A stretch of DNA of 64,000 nt from Kryptolebias marmoratus (lineage: Eukaryota > Chordata > Actinopteri > Cyprinodontiformes > Rivulidae): NCBI RefSeq assembly GCF_001649575.2, contig NC_051431.1:15373183-15437182 (forward strand), written 5' to 3'. A program made the translations under genes and the position numbers. The number at the start of each line of letters is the position of its first letter. Positions within the stretch are counted from its first letter, which is position 1. Below are positions 46,905 through 57,342 of this stretch, one piece after another. The notes beneath the pieces were generated by a model. It saw nothing but the letters and a program-made list of their open reading frames with translations. It had not been told where the DNA came from and did not search any database.

Positions 46905-47605
46905 TCTTTTAAATTTTAGCTTCACGTTTACTTCTTTAGCTTTTAGATAGCATTTAGGTACTTTTAGCTTTTGTTAACTTTCAATACTTTTAACTAGCCT
47001 TTTAACAAACATTTTGCTACTTTTAAACAGAATTATGGCAATTTTTTTTGCTTCCAGCTACCCTTTTGTTACTTGTAGCTAAGCCTCTAGCTATCCTTTT
47101 GCCACTTTTTGCTTCTAGCTGTCCTTTTGCTTTTAGCTAACCTTTTGCTACTTTTAGGATGCCTTTTAGCACTTTTAGCTTCCAGATAGCATTTTGCTAC
47201 TTATAGCTTTGAGTTAGCCATTTGCTACTTTTAGCTTCTAGCTGTCCTTTTGCTGCTTTTAGCTAGCCCTTTTGTTACTTTCAGCTAACCTTTTGCCGCT
47301 TTTAACTTCTAGTAGTCCTTTTGCTACTTTTAACTAACCTTTTGCTACTTTTAGCTTTGAGCCAGTCTTTTGCTATTTTTAGGATGCCCTTTGGCACTTT
47401 CAGCTTCCAGCTAGCATTTTGCTACTTTTAGCTTTGAGTTAGCCATATGCTACTTTTAGCTTCTAGCCATCCTTTTGCTTCGTTTAGCTAGCCCTTTCAC
47501 TACTTGTAGCCAGCCTTTTGCTAATTTCTTTTAGCTTCTAGCTAGTTTTATAATATTTTAAGCTAGTCGTTGTATCTAGCATTATGCAACTTGTAGATTT
47601 TAGCT
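46905..47605 (-). repeat. TAGC-rich minisatellite, array 2 (inverted relative to array 1)
   Basis: Units such as TTTTGCTACTTTTAGCTT and CTAGCTAGCCTTTTGCTAC are the reverse complement of the array at 1795-2440. There are about 25 degenerate units. It ends about 480 bp upstream of the start codon of the second zfp36-family gene. Confidence 0.85.
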
Positions 47606-47904
47606 TTCATTTTTATCATTCGGCTTTTGTTGTTGTTTTTTTTAACTTGAATTCAGTTTCAGCTTCTCCAGCAGCACCGAACATTCACACAGACAGAGCA
47701 ATTTCTCTATTTAAAACTAGCTTTTGTGAGGAAAAAAAGAAATGCATGTTTTCTCCAGGAGCTCTAAACTTCTGGATATTCTTATTCTAACTAATCTAAT
47801 GAGACTGAACAGACTGCCGTCGCGTCATGAAGTCGGGGTTTAAAAGGCTAAAGCAGAAGTTCAGAGTTTCAGTGAAACTTGTTGCGTCTGACGGACGGAG
47901 CGGG

Positions 47905-48089
47905 GAGAGGTGGGCGGGGCTTAAGGGCGCTGTTAGGTTTTAAAATCCACACGTGGTCTCCGTCTTGGGCTTGTTTAGCACCGCCGTCCGCACAGCCAGA
48001 AACTTCTGACCAAACTCATGCCAGCGTATCGCCGCAGGGGCAGACGGGATCGGTGAGTGAGGTTCTGGACGAGAAGAAACAACAGAAGA
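47905..48089 (+). promoter_or_regulatory. Promoter and 5'UTR of the second zfp36-family gene
   Basis: A GC box TGGGCGGGGC lies at 47911-47920, an AT block TTTTAAAATCC at 47937-47947 and an E-box CACGTGG at 47950-47956, about 140 bp before the start codon. A short upstream open frame (48018-48056, 12 codons) would lie in the 5'UTR if transcription starts upstream of it. No classical TATA box is seen at the expected spacing. Confidence 0.45.
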
Positions 48090-51000
48090 ATGCCATCTCA
48101 CCCCTTCAACCAGTTCTCCGACCTGGAAGAAATGATGTGCAAGGTAAAAACAAACAAAAAAAAGAAGCGCAAAAGAAAGTTTGAGCGGAGCACAAAAAGT
48201 CAGGAGGGGTGGGGGTGGGAACGTTAGCTTCTTAGCTGCGACCTCCTGAAAAGAGTTGGCTTTCTCGTCAACACTTCTCTCCGTTTCGTGTGGTGTGTAA
48301 TCCCCCCCCCCTTTTTTTTTCCTGTTTCGACAGTTTGTTTGTTTTTGTTTTTTTCGCTAGCTAGCCTGAAGCTAACGCTAGTTAGCTTTCGAAGTGGGAA
48401 GTCGGTGTGGTGGCGACTGTCCTCCGCAGCGTGGGCCTAAACCAGCTGCCGAGAAACAAGCTCGCTTTGCTGTGGACACAATATTATTTGTCACCTGTGG
48501 GAGTTTGGCTGCTTTTAAAGTTGTTTGAGTAACTTCGCACAAGGCCAAGAAGTTGAATCAAAACAGCTAACTGGGAGCTTGAGAAGTTGGCAAGCAGCTG
48601 CTGTGTAGCTGAGAGCCGTTTTTTTTTTTTTCAAACTTAGTGGCTAAAATGTTCGAGCAACAGGCTGTTATGTTTAGCTATAATATGCAAATATCGCTTT
48701 TTTTGCTACGGTCAGTCTTTTGCAATGTATTTTAAACTTGAGTCTAAAATGACTGTTCATAAAGTTTGAGATTTTGAACAACTGCTGTGGATTTGTCATA
48801 AAAGATGCAACTAACTCTGCTTTTTTTTTTAAATTACCATCAGAAATCTTCATCTGAGGCATCCCATTTAATCATTGTACAGTGTCAAAGCTGCTGACTT
48901 ATATGGGGAGGAATAAGATGAAAACTTTATAAATATCACATCACCCTCTACCTTCTAATGCCAGAGTTTGCATTAAAATAACCTTTAGGCAACATTGTGA
49001 CGTAGCGCGCTCAGAGTATGTATTGTGAACGACTCCCGGCTACTACCACGCCAAATCTTAGCCTGTTATCTGTAAAATCGACCAACTTACAGCCACTTTT
49101 GTGTTTGCTCATGGTGGTTAGCTGTGGCAGCCATCTTGAATCAGATTGACTTCAAAGGTTAATCACCTGCAGAAGGGCGTTCGGGAAGGAAATTCTGCGA
49201 GTTTCGTTAAAACCCTCCCAGTGGGTTATGTGATATTTTGCTAACAGACGTAGTTGACTCCCAGTGGTCAATGGACACATCTGAAAACGTGGAAATTGCA
49301 CGATCTGTTGGCGCGCAGACGGCACGTTTGGGCTCAGTCTCGGCGACTACCACGCCAAATCTTATGTCGGCATCAGTGAAAATAACAGAGTTAGAGACAT
49401 TTTTGTGGTGGTTTGTTTTTTAAAAACAGGTGTGCTGTGGCAGCCATCTTAAACAAAGTAAACTCCAAAAGTTAAACAGTTGTAGATGTACAGCCGAAGA
49501 TCACTTCTTGCAAGTTTCTTTAAAACTCGTCAAGTGGTTCATGAGATATTTTGCTAACAGGCAGACACAAGTAAAGACATAAATGCTTTTTGGCAGCAGA
49601 CTATTTTAAAAAGCTCCACAAACCAAAAACAAAAAAAAAAGGATTACTTCTGGGTCAGTTTGGTCCACGGTGCAGGAGGTACAGGTGAGAAGGGCCGCTC
49701 CTCCGTGGACGAGCCTGGACCTCGGAACGGCTAAAAGCAGGTGACGGTTAGATCTAAAGGGTCAGAGGTCAGAGTTGGTTAAACTGGTGGTAACGTCAGT
49801 ATGTGGCTTTAAAGTTCCCAATGTGTTGTTCGGGCCTGAATCAGAGCAGGAAAGAGGTTTATCTTCACCGATAAACGTTTTCTTTGCAGACCGGTGTCCT
49901 CATATCTCCAGCCTGTGTTTACACACACAGTGTGGCAAACAGCTGTAGCTGAGCTGTCGGCTCATTTAGGAACAGTGCTGAGGCTAGCCCACACACAGCC
50001 GGGTTTTATAAAACCGAATATCTTCGCCACGACGTTTCGAAGAAATAATTCCATCCAAATTAATCGTTGGAAATGAATCCCAACAAGTCTGTCAAAAGTA
50101 TTTTATTTCAAAACAGCACAATGATGAAACATGACATTGTCAAAAATATCTCCTAAACCTTTTTTTTTTTCCCCTTTTCTTTTTCCAGCATTTCTTAAGT
50201 CTCGACCTCCGAGAGCAGAACAGAGCCGCTCCGTCTCTGGCGATGAGAACACCGGGTTTCGCCGGCGAGCCGTGCAGAAACGCCTCGTTTTCCCTCTCCT
50301 GCCTCCCCGCCGACTCTCCAGACGGGCCGTTCGTGACGTCCAGCCAGTGGGGCCTGCAGTCAGAGAGCCTACCGTCCCCCCAGCTGGGCAACTCCCCGCA
50401 GTGGGGGAAGACGTGCTTTCTGTCCCAGCGCTCCGTCAGCATGGTGGAGACGAGCGGCGCGCCAGGAGCATGTCTAGGCTGGTCCGGGACCGAGAAGACC
50501 TCCCCGGGTGAGACAAGCCCGTCTGTTTTCAACGCGTCCTCCTCCTCGTCCTCGTCCTCGTCGGTGTCCAGCTCCTCGTCTTCGTCTCGCTACAAAACGG
50601 AGCTGTGTCGGTCGTTCACTGAGAACGGCCTGTGCAAGTACGGCGGGAAGTGCCAGTTCGCCCACGGGCCCGAGGAGCTGCGCGATCTGAGCCGACACCC
50701 AAAGTACAAAACCGAGCCGTGTCGCACGTTCCACACCATCGGCTTCTGCCCATACGGGATCCGCTGTCACTTTATCCACAACAGCGAGGAGGAAAAGAAG
50801 CACTCCTTCCCTCGCTCCGCCTCCTCCTTCAACATTCCTCCGCAGCTGCCATCCCGCTCACACAGACCCCCCCTGGTCCGACAGAGTTTCAGTTTTGCCG
50901 GGTTCCCCTCGGTCCCTCACAGCTCGCTCCAGCCGGTCCCGGCCGGCCACGCTCCCCCTACTGCCGCCGCCGCCTCCTTCACGTGTGGCCAGCCAGCTTC

Positions 51001-51430
51001 CCCGTCGTCCTGCGCCGACATCACCGACCTCCTCTCCTTCCTGGAGGTGGATTCGGCCTTCGAGGCCTCCCCCGCCTCCCCCGCCCACCACTGCCGGTCC
51101 CCGGCGAGCCAGGCCACCCAGGCCGACCCGCGGTCTCCGTTCCTGCCCTCCCCGGACTCGGGCTACTCCCCGTGCGGGCCGTCTCCCACCAACTCGCCTT
51201 CCCTCCGCCAGAGTCCCAGCGCCGCCGAGGTCCTCTCAGAGCCACTGGGCACCCGCTCGCTGTCCTACACCTCTCTGTCGGACCCGGACCAGGACCAGGA
51301 CGGAGGCAGCTCGGCCAGCTCGCTCAGCGGCTCGGAGTCGTGCGGGGGGAGTAACGAGGCCAGCGGCAAACGTCTGGCGGTGTTCAGTCAGCTCTCTGTT
51401 CCCGAAGATGCTGCCGACCTCTCTCTTTAG
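48090..51430 (+). CDS. Tristetraprolin-family (ZFP36/ZFP36L1-like) CCCH zinc finger mRNA decay activator
   Basis: Coding exons 48090-48143 and 50189-51430 join at a phase-0 GT-AG intron of 2045 bp to give 431 aa. The fingers are C158-x8-C167-x5-C173-x3-H177 and C196-x8-C205-x5-C211-x3-H215, the same residue numbers as in the zfp36 gene at 15.1 kb. A serine run (135-151, broken by one V) precedes finger 1. The lead-in to finger 2 is KYKTEP, as in its neighbour. RSVSM (99-103) and RQSFSF (249-254) match MK2/14-3-3 sites, and the tail [14 protein letters not shown] (412-425) resembles the CNOT1-binding end. Tryptophans W72, W90 and W116 and the RSVSMVE block look tristetraprolin-like, and the ZFP36L1/L2 N-terminal signature is lacking. 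The C-terminal half is Ser/Pro-rich and very GC-rich. Role: binding AU-rich mRNAs and recruiting CCR4-NOT. It is probably a co-paralogue of zfp36. Databases may label it ZFP36L1-like. Confidence 0.93.
48925..49575 (+). repeat. Family A tandem dimer in the intron
   Basis: Two head-to-tail monomers (about 48925-49245 and 49250-49575) lie inside the 2-kb intron of the second zfp36-family gene. The head is ATCACCCTCTACCTTCTAAT then GCCAGAGTTT. The linker GTTGACTCCCAGTGGTCAAT resembles those in the 33- and 35-kb clusters. The second copy ends GTTCATGAGATATTTTGCTA followed by ACAGGCAGACAC. Confidence 0.8.
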
Positions 51431-52760
51431 ACTGGACAGTGCTTTTAAACAGTGCCCCTGTCTTCATACAGTTAAAGTCACTAAATGCAGTGCTTACACA
51501 CACATCTCACCCAGCCTGACTGACACACAGACCTTGCTTGCACCCGTGGCATTAAAAAGAAAAAGAAAAAGCCTTACTGACAGACTCCAAACACTTAAAG
51601 AGATTTCCCACCATTAGATTGACGTGGTTAAATTCTAATGTCCACACGCCACAGTGGTGCTGAAACTAAAGAGGACCTATCGAGACACGTTTTACACTGA
51701 CATAAAAACAAAAGAAGCATTTTTATTCTCTGTCGATATTCTGAGGTGACTAAACGCGTCAAAGAGAAATGGTTAAATCAGAGACTGGTTGTCGAACGCG
51801 ACCACACCGATGATTCATCCGAATAATTTAACGTTTGTGACGAAGCCAAAGATGACATTTTTCTTTTTTTTTTTTTTGTAGCTCAAACTTCTGGATTATG
51901 GTGGAACGATCACAGCACAGTGGCCTATACGTTTAGGAGTTCCTCCATTATGTGTATACAGTATTGTTTATAAGCTTGTGAAATAGTTTTGTTTTGTTTT
52001 TGTTTTTCTCGTCATCATTGTGCAGTCTGAGGTTACGTTTAGATCACTGGCCTTGAAGCTGAATGTTAGTGTTGTTGTTTTGTTTTTTTTAAGTATTGTG
52101 CCTGTACCATTATGATTATTTTGGGATTTTTATCAGATCCTGTTACGTTGTTAAAACCAAGATTCCGACACGTTTGAAGAGATGCGAAAAGGAGTGGGAG
52201 TCTTTCTTCGTTTAGTCGCCGTTTTGGGTGGTGGTGGGTTTTTTTTTTTTTTTTTTTTTTTTGATTACCTTTGATTGGGTCCGTGTTGTGCGTTGTTGCT
52301 GCTCCGTGCAGGCAGCACGACCAACTGAGCTCTTTAAAACACTTGAAAGTTAGAAAATGACACAAACGAACGGAGAGCACAGGAAGTCTAATTAGGCTCA
52401 AATGCTTCCTCTCTCAAGTCCTGTTTTCATTGGCTTTGATGTGTTTTTAAACCATCTTAAACATCGACAAGTGAGTTTTTGGTTTTCTCCCCCCCTCCCC
52501 TCCATCGTTAACGTCTTGGTTGCGGCTCTCACTCCTCCTCTTCGCATCTCTCTGTCGTTCAGTATTAATCGCCGCCGTTCCAGCTTCGTCTTGTTCGGAC
52601 CGTGTTTCATCCTGATAGCATCCACTCGAGCCGTGACCCCGGATCTGTTGCCTTTACTGAGAAAAAAGAGAAAAAAACCTAGATCCAGCATACTGTAGAG
52701 TTAGGGTATGTATGCTTTAGTGTTTTAGGATCATTATCTGGCTGTTTATTGTTTTGTAAA

Positions 52761-52793
<33 letters not shown>

Positions 52794-53040
52794 TTACGGT
52801 GTAGTTGCTTCGGGGGAGCAGAGGCCACGGTGTTCCCGGTCTATTTAAAACTGCCTTTTCATCGACACGTTTGAGGCCTGTTTAGTGACAAAGGTGATAA
52901 TCTTTAGTAAATTAATTTCTTTAATTTATTTTAACGTATTTATAGAGGACTTCTCAGTTATTGCTTGTATCGAGTTTAATATATTTGGGTTTTCTTTCGC
53001 TTTTTGTACTTGAAATAAAGTTTTCATTTTTTTAAGCGGC
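51431..53040 (+). other. 3'UTR of the second zfp36-family gene
   Basis: About 1.6 kb from stop to poly(A) signal. Contains dispersed ATTTA pentamers (for example 52924-52928 and 52938-52942), a T run at 52241-52262 and a GT run at 52762-52790. The AU-rich content is weaker and less clustered than in zfp36. Confidence 0.5.
53014..53019 (+). terminator. Poly(A) signal AATAAA (second zfp36-family gene)
   Basis: Canonical hexamer in TTGAAATAAAG, followed within 20-40 bp by T-rich and GT-containing sequence suitable for cleavage. Confidence 0.65.
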
Positions 53041-53690
53041 TTTGTGATTCTTCCCCCTGACATCCTAACCGTCTGGTAAACCAGGCGGTGTCTGATTCGT
53101 GTTGAGTGAGCGCGCGTGTGTGTGTGTGCGTGTGCTCTGTATGCGTTGCTTCTGTTATGCAACAGGGTTCGTGTGTTTTTTAGAAGCACTCTGCAGGAAG
53201 GAAGGACGCGAGCAGAAAGCCAGAGAACTGTCACTTCTGGTTTTCATTGTCGTCTGCGTTTCCTCAGTTGAACTAATTGGACGCGTTAAATTATTTTGTG
53301 GCGATTTTCAGGTTGCGCGGTAAGGGCTCTGCTCTTACAAAGCACCTTTTGCATCCTTATCCTTAAAAATCAAAGTTCCAGGGTTCCTCCTTCACCTGAG
53401 CACATACACAGCTTTCAGGGATCTACTCGCTGTGTTAGAAATGCACATCAAGGCCGGTGGAGGGGTTTGTTATCCTGCTGAAGAACCTCTGAGCTTTCAG
53501 CTGGAGAACGATTTTTAAAGAGAAAATATAATACTCCATTTTATAGAGACAGAACCCCTATCTTGACCAGTCCCTTTAAGTTTGCAGGAATTAAATGACC
53601 ATTCTTCAAAAAAAAAAAAAATAGTCATTACTCAAAGGTGAAAGGGCAATAATCTGACACGGTCTGGTCAGGTCTGCTGGATGGGTCCTT
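53041..53690. other. Intergenic, nothing recognised
   Basis: A short GT run near 53115. No gene recognised. Confidence 0.4.
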
Positions 53691-53719
53691 AGTTCAAACG
53701 TTTCGTCTTTTCTCTAAAT

Positions 53720-54300
53720 GATGCCCCTTTTCCACCGGCTCCATTCTACGCGGCTTGCTTTGCGTGCGTTTCCACCGGCATTTTTCTAGGCCGGTTCCTG
53801 CTTTTTTGGCCCCTGCTTTGGAGTAGGGCCAGCGGGCAGGCCCTGCTGTCGTCGGTGACGCAAGCTTAGCTCCTGTTCACTCATAAAGAGCAAAGAAAAC
53901 AACAGACAACTTTGGGAATGGTAGCGAAGTAATAGGACTATTAACAACAGCGTTAGCTTACCCCGCAACGTTTCTGCCGTCTGTCCCCCAGCTGAAGGCG
54001 CTGTAAAGCCTGAAATCTCCGGCGGATAACAGCCGTCCAGAGTATTTCTTCCACTGCGCCTCTCTTCCTGAAGTCTCAGGAGAATCTCCATAAGTTTAAA
54101 AAACAGCACCAACACAGGGCCAACGTTGTCCGTAGCGCTTCCGTTGTCTCCACAAATGGCGCCAAGTTTCGGTAGCGCACACTCGGTTTGTTGTGACGCC
54201 CAAAACCAGTTCTCATGGAAAAGAAGGACCGTCGGCCTCGTCACCGATCGTCAATCAACAAACCGGTCAACTCGCTATGTGAAGGTGTTGCTTATAAGGC
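53720..54300. repeat. Possible decayed interspersed repeat
   Basis: Contains the doubled word TTTCCACCGGC (53739 and 53769) with CTTTTTTGGCCCCTGCTTTG. This resembles fish repeats beginning with 'TTTTCCACTGGCTCC', which I recall only loosely. Minus-strand open reading of 152 codons (54244-53786) has no recognised domain. Low certainty. Confidence 0.3.
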
Positions 54301-54399
54301 TGAAGAAGAGAAAAGACGAAACGTTTCAACTAAGGACAACCCGTCCAGAGGACCTGACCCAACCTTTTCTACCAGGATTATTGAGTGTTAGGGGGGGGG

Positions 54400-54535
54400 G
54401 GGGCTGTCCTGGAGGTTTTAGGTGTGTCTGCTCCAACACACCTGATTCAAACGGTGTAATTACCTCCTTTACCAAATCATCAAGTTCTCCAGCAGCACGC
54501 CCACAAGTCAGTCGTTTAAAACAGGTGTTATGTGT
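54400..54535. mobile_element. MITE-related fragment (second copy)
   Basis: TGTCCTGGAGGTTTTAGGTG, CTGCTCCAACACACCTGATT, CAAACGGTGTAATTACC and CAAGTTCTCCAGCAGCACG match the fragment at 37590-37745 almost block for block. A 10-base G run precedes it. Confidence 0.55.
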
Positions 54536-54645
54536 TTCAAGGTTTGACCAAATCGGCTGTAATTCTTTTTTTTTTTTTTTTTTAGTACTATTATTTTAGT
54601 GTAAAACTCTGGCACGAAAGCCGACGAGCCATTTGCTTTCCTTCA
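54536..54645 (-). repeat. Family A head fragment
   Basis: Inverted: GTTTCAAGGTTTGACCAAAT then CGGCTGTAATTC, a T run and TAAAACTCTGGCACGAAAGC, which is the reverse complement of the head block (GCCAGAGTTTTA). It directly follows the MITE fragment. Confidence 0.55.
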
Positions 54646-57250
54646 GGGGCTGTTAGGCTGGTTAATTTGAATAATGAAGTTGGCTGGAGGTCTATAACGC
54701 TCATTAAAGTGGATAACTCAGAAGCTGCACGCCTTCCATTTTGGCTCTGAAAGGATGTGCAAGTTTGCAAATGCCAGCTTGTTTGGTTAGTCGTGCCTGT
54801 CGGTGTGTGTGTTTGTCATTGCATTACTAAGATCTGATGTAAAGATATGAAGGCGTAGAGTTACATCCCCCCTTTCCTCCCCACCTCCTTCCTCCTTCAG
54901 CGCGCCGGTTTCATCTGCGTGTTTACTTCAAGCTCCTGTGATGTCTGCGACCAAAACAAGGTGGTAGTGGTTTTTGTTGCCGGGTTTGAACCACACAAAT
55001 CCACATCAAACCAAACTTTACCGTCTTCCCTTTAAAAGGAAAACCTGCCTGCCCAAGGAGGCGTCGCTGTAAAAACACAAGCGCTATTATCTTGTCTCTG
55101 CAACACAAGATGGGCCGACTTTTCCAGGGGTGATTAGTGGCTGTGAAGGAGTTAAAGGCGTGTGTGTGTGTGTGTGTACGCAGCATTGTTTCCTATAGAC
55201 ATTCTCCCACACTCTTGCCCTGCAAGACATAGGAAAGGCAGGCAGATGGCTGTATTCAGGTCCGCCACGGGTCAACATATGGACCTTGGAGACAAAGTTT
55301 GTGTTTGCATGTGTGTGTGTGTGTGTGTGAGAGACTGAGCATCCTGCCATGCATGAGAGGTAAGGGTGGAATAAATTGGTGAGAAGTTCAGAAAAGGTGG
55401 GTGAAGTTTCAGAGAGGAAGAAAATGTGAGATTAAATTAAATGCAGCGGCTGGGCCGTGTGCAGATTTGATGTAACAGTGAAGATCAGGATCCAAACCTG
55501 CGCTTGTTTTTCCTTTCTACAGCTCAGAAATGGGAATATTGTTTTAGATTAGGACCCCGGTGAATACAAATAAAAGTAAACAGGCGGGATCAGCTGCGTG
55601 CAAAAAGAATATTTAAAGAGGTGACGATATTGGCGTGGAAGTAAACCTAAATTTACTTTAAAATGATGCTTCAGCATTAATCTTAACACTTGGATTCCAG
55701 GTTTTATAGGATAAGTGTGTGGAAAAAATGCCTAAAAGCCAAATAACCCCCCACCCCCACCTCCACCCCTCCCTATAGAGGCTGAATGATTCAAAACGCT
55801 CCAAAACTAAATAACATTAGCCAGGATCTGGATGCTGAAACTGAATTCTGTCTGCATGTTTTCGGTCTAAACTCAGTTACCCTCACACAGTCTATTTGCT
55901 GAACCGAACCGAGCTAAACAAAACAAGTCTCTGGGATACTTTAAAGAATTAAATAAGAAGAAAGTAGCCTGAAGTCGAAATAATAACACCAGTGCTTCAT
56001 AAATAAGCCCGCTGCTGGTTAGCCTGGTTAAAGCCACAGCTCAGATATTTGGAAGTGGGGTTTTAGTGAAAGGTTATAAACTGTTACTGTCTGACCTGTT
56101 GTAGATAACTCACTGAACAGCCTCAGTTTACAGACAGAGACTTTAATTCTGACTGGACTAACGAGGGAAGGGCTACACATTACAGCAAGCTCTTGCAAAA
56201 AAGAACAAAACCTAGATTAGTGTGTAAATCAGTGTGTGATGTCCAACTGGTCAGGGTGTAAAGGTTCAGATTTTAGTTGTTTGTAAAACTGCAGCCAGTC
56301 CACTTGGGTTTTTGGCTCCAACTGGACGAGTCGTTGGTTTAATCCAGTCAGAGCCATCCGGAGCAGGTAAGATGTTATCTGTTCATAACCTGACTTTTCA
56401 AAGATTAGAACCATCGCTTTAACAAATAAATCTGTGTTTAAATACATTCACAGTGTTACTCAAGTAATATTTACAGGTTAATAGATAATATATATATTAT
56501 ACAAACACTAGTTGGAACCCATATCCTGGTCTGTTCTGTATGTTCTGCCATATTTTCAGGGTTAAACAGTTTACCTTTTCTTTTAGGATAATTCAAATAA
56601 ACCCATGTTTTGTGCTTCTCTCTCCCTGATCGTTTGCCTTGTTCAGCCGGGTGAATTCACTTAATTATTTCATCCCATCAAGTTTCTGCTTTCCTTGTGC
56701 CACCAAAGTGCCCACCATTGATGGCTCCAGCTGTTTTATTTGTACCTTTTTTTTTTTTGAAGGGATCGTTTTGCTCCAGTTACAGGAGGGAGACACAAAC
56801 TCGTCTAAGTCGGGCCCCAGCTGAGGTTTGAATCGAAGCGACTTTGTGAAGCTCCCTTCAGGCTTCCAGTCCACGTCCACGACTGGGTTAACTGAACATC
56901 CACGGTGATCAGAACATTAGTTTCTGTAAAACTGCGCCTTTTATGAAAGCAGCACCTTTTTATTCCTCTGAGAGCGGCTCACCTCCTCCCCCCCATCCTC
57001 CTCTATTCATCTTCCTCTCTGTGTATCTGTTCGGTGACATTGTGGTGAATGGGGAGGGGAGCAAAGACGTGAAGAAAAGGAAGAAGAAGGGGGGGGGGGG
57101 GCTTCTGAACTGTAGCCATTGTCCCTCGGTTTCACTGGAAGGAACAGCAGGGGTGAAAGACCCCCACCCTCCCCTCTCCCCCCTCCAGCACCCAGCTCAC
57201 AATCCCACCTTCATCATTTTTTTCCTCTGCCCGTCCCTCTCTCCCTCTCA
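54646..57250. other. Intergenic with simple repeats and weak family B traces
   Basis: GT runs at 55160-55178 and 55309-55328. At 56315-56400 the sequence CTGGACGAGTCGTTGGTTTA...GCAGGTAAGATGTTATCTG resembles family B weakly. A G run lies at 57090-57100. No exon recognised. Confidence 0.35.
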
Positions 57251-57251
57251 G

Positions 57252-57307
57252 NNNNNNNNNNNNNNNNNNNNNNNNNNNNNNNNNNNNNNNNNNNNNNNNN
57301 NNNNNNN
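57252..57307. other. Assembly gap (56 N)
   Basis: A run of N, followed by GGGTG, a C homopolymer and a CA run (57313-57342). Confidence 0.99.
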
Positions 57308-57342
57308 GGGTGCCCCCCCCCCCCCACACACACACACACACA

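Noticed and set aside
50632..51617. Two 240-codon frames overlapping the second zfp36-family exon
   Set aside because: Shadows in other frames of a very GC-rich, Ser/Pro-rich coding exon. Only the frame with the CCCH fingers is supported.
53786..54244. 152-codon minus-strand frame
   Set aside because: Lies in a probable decayed repeat. I could not recognise any transposase or other domain.
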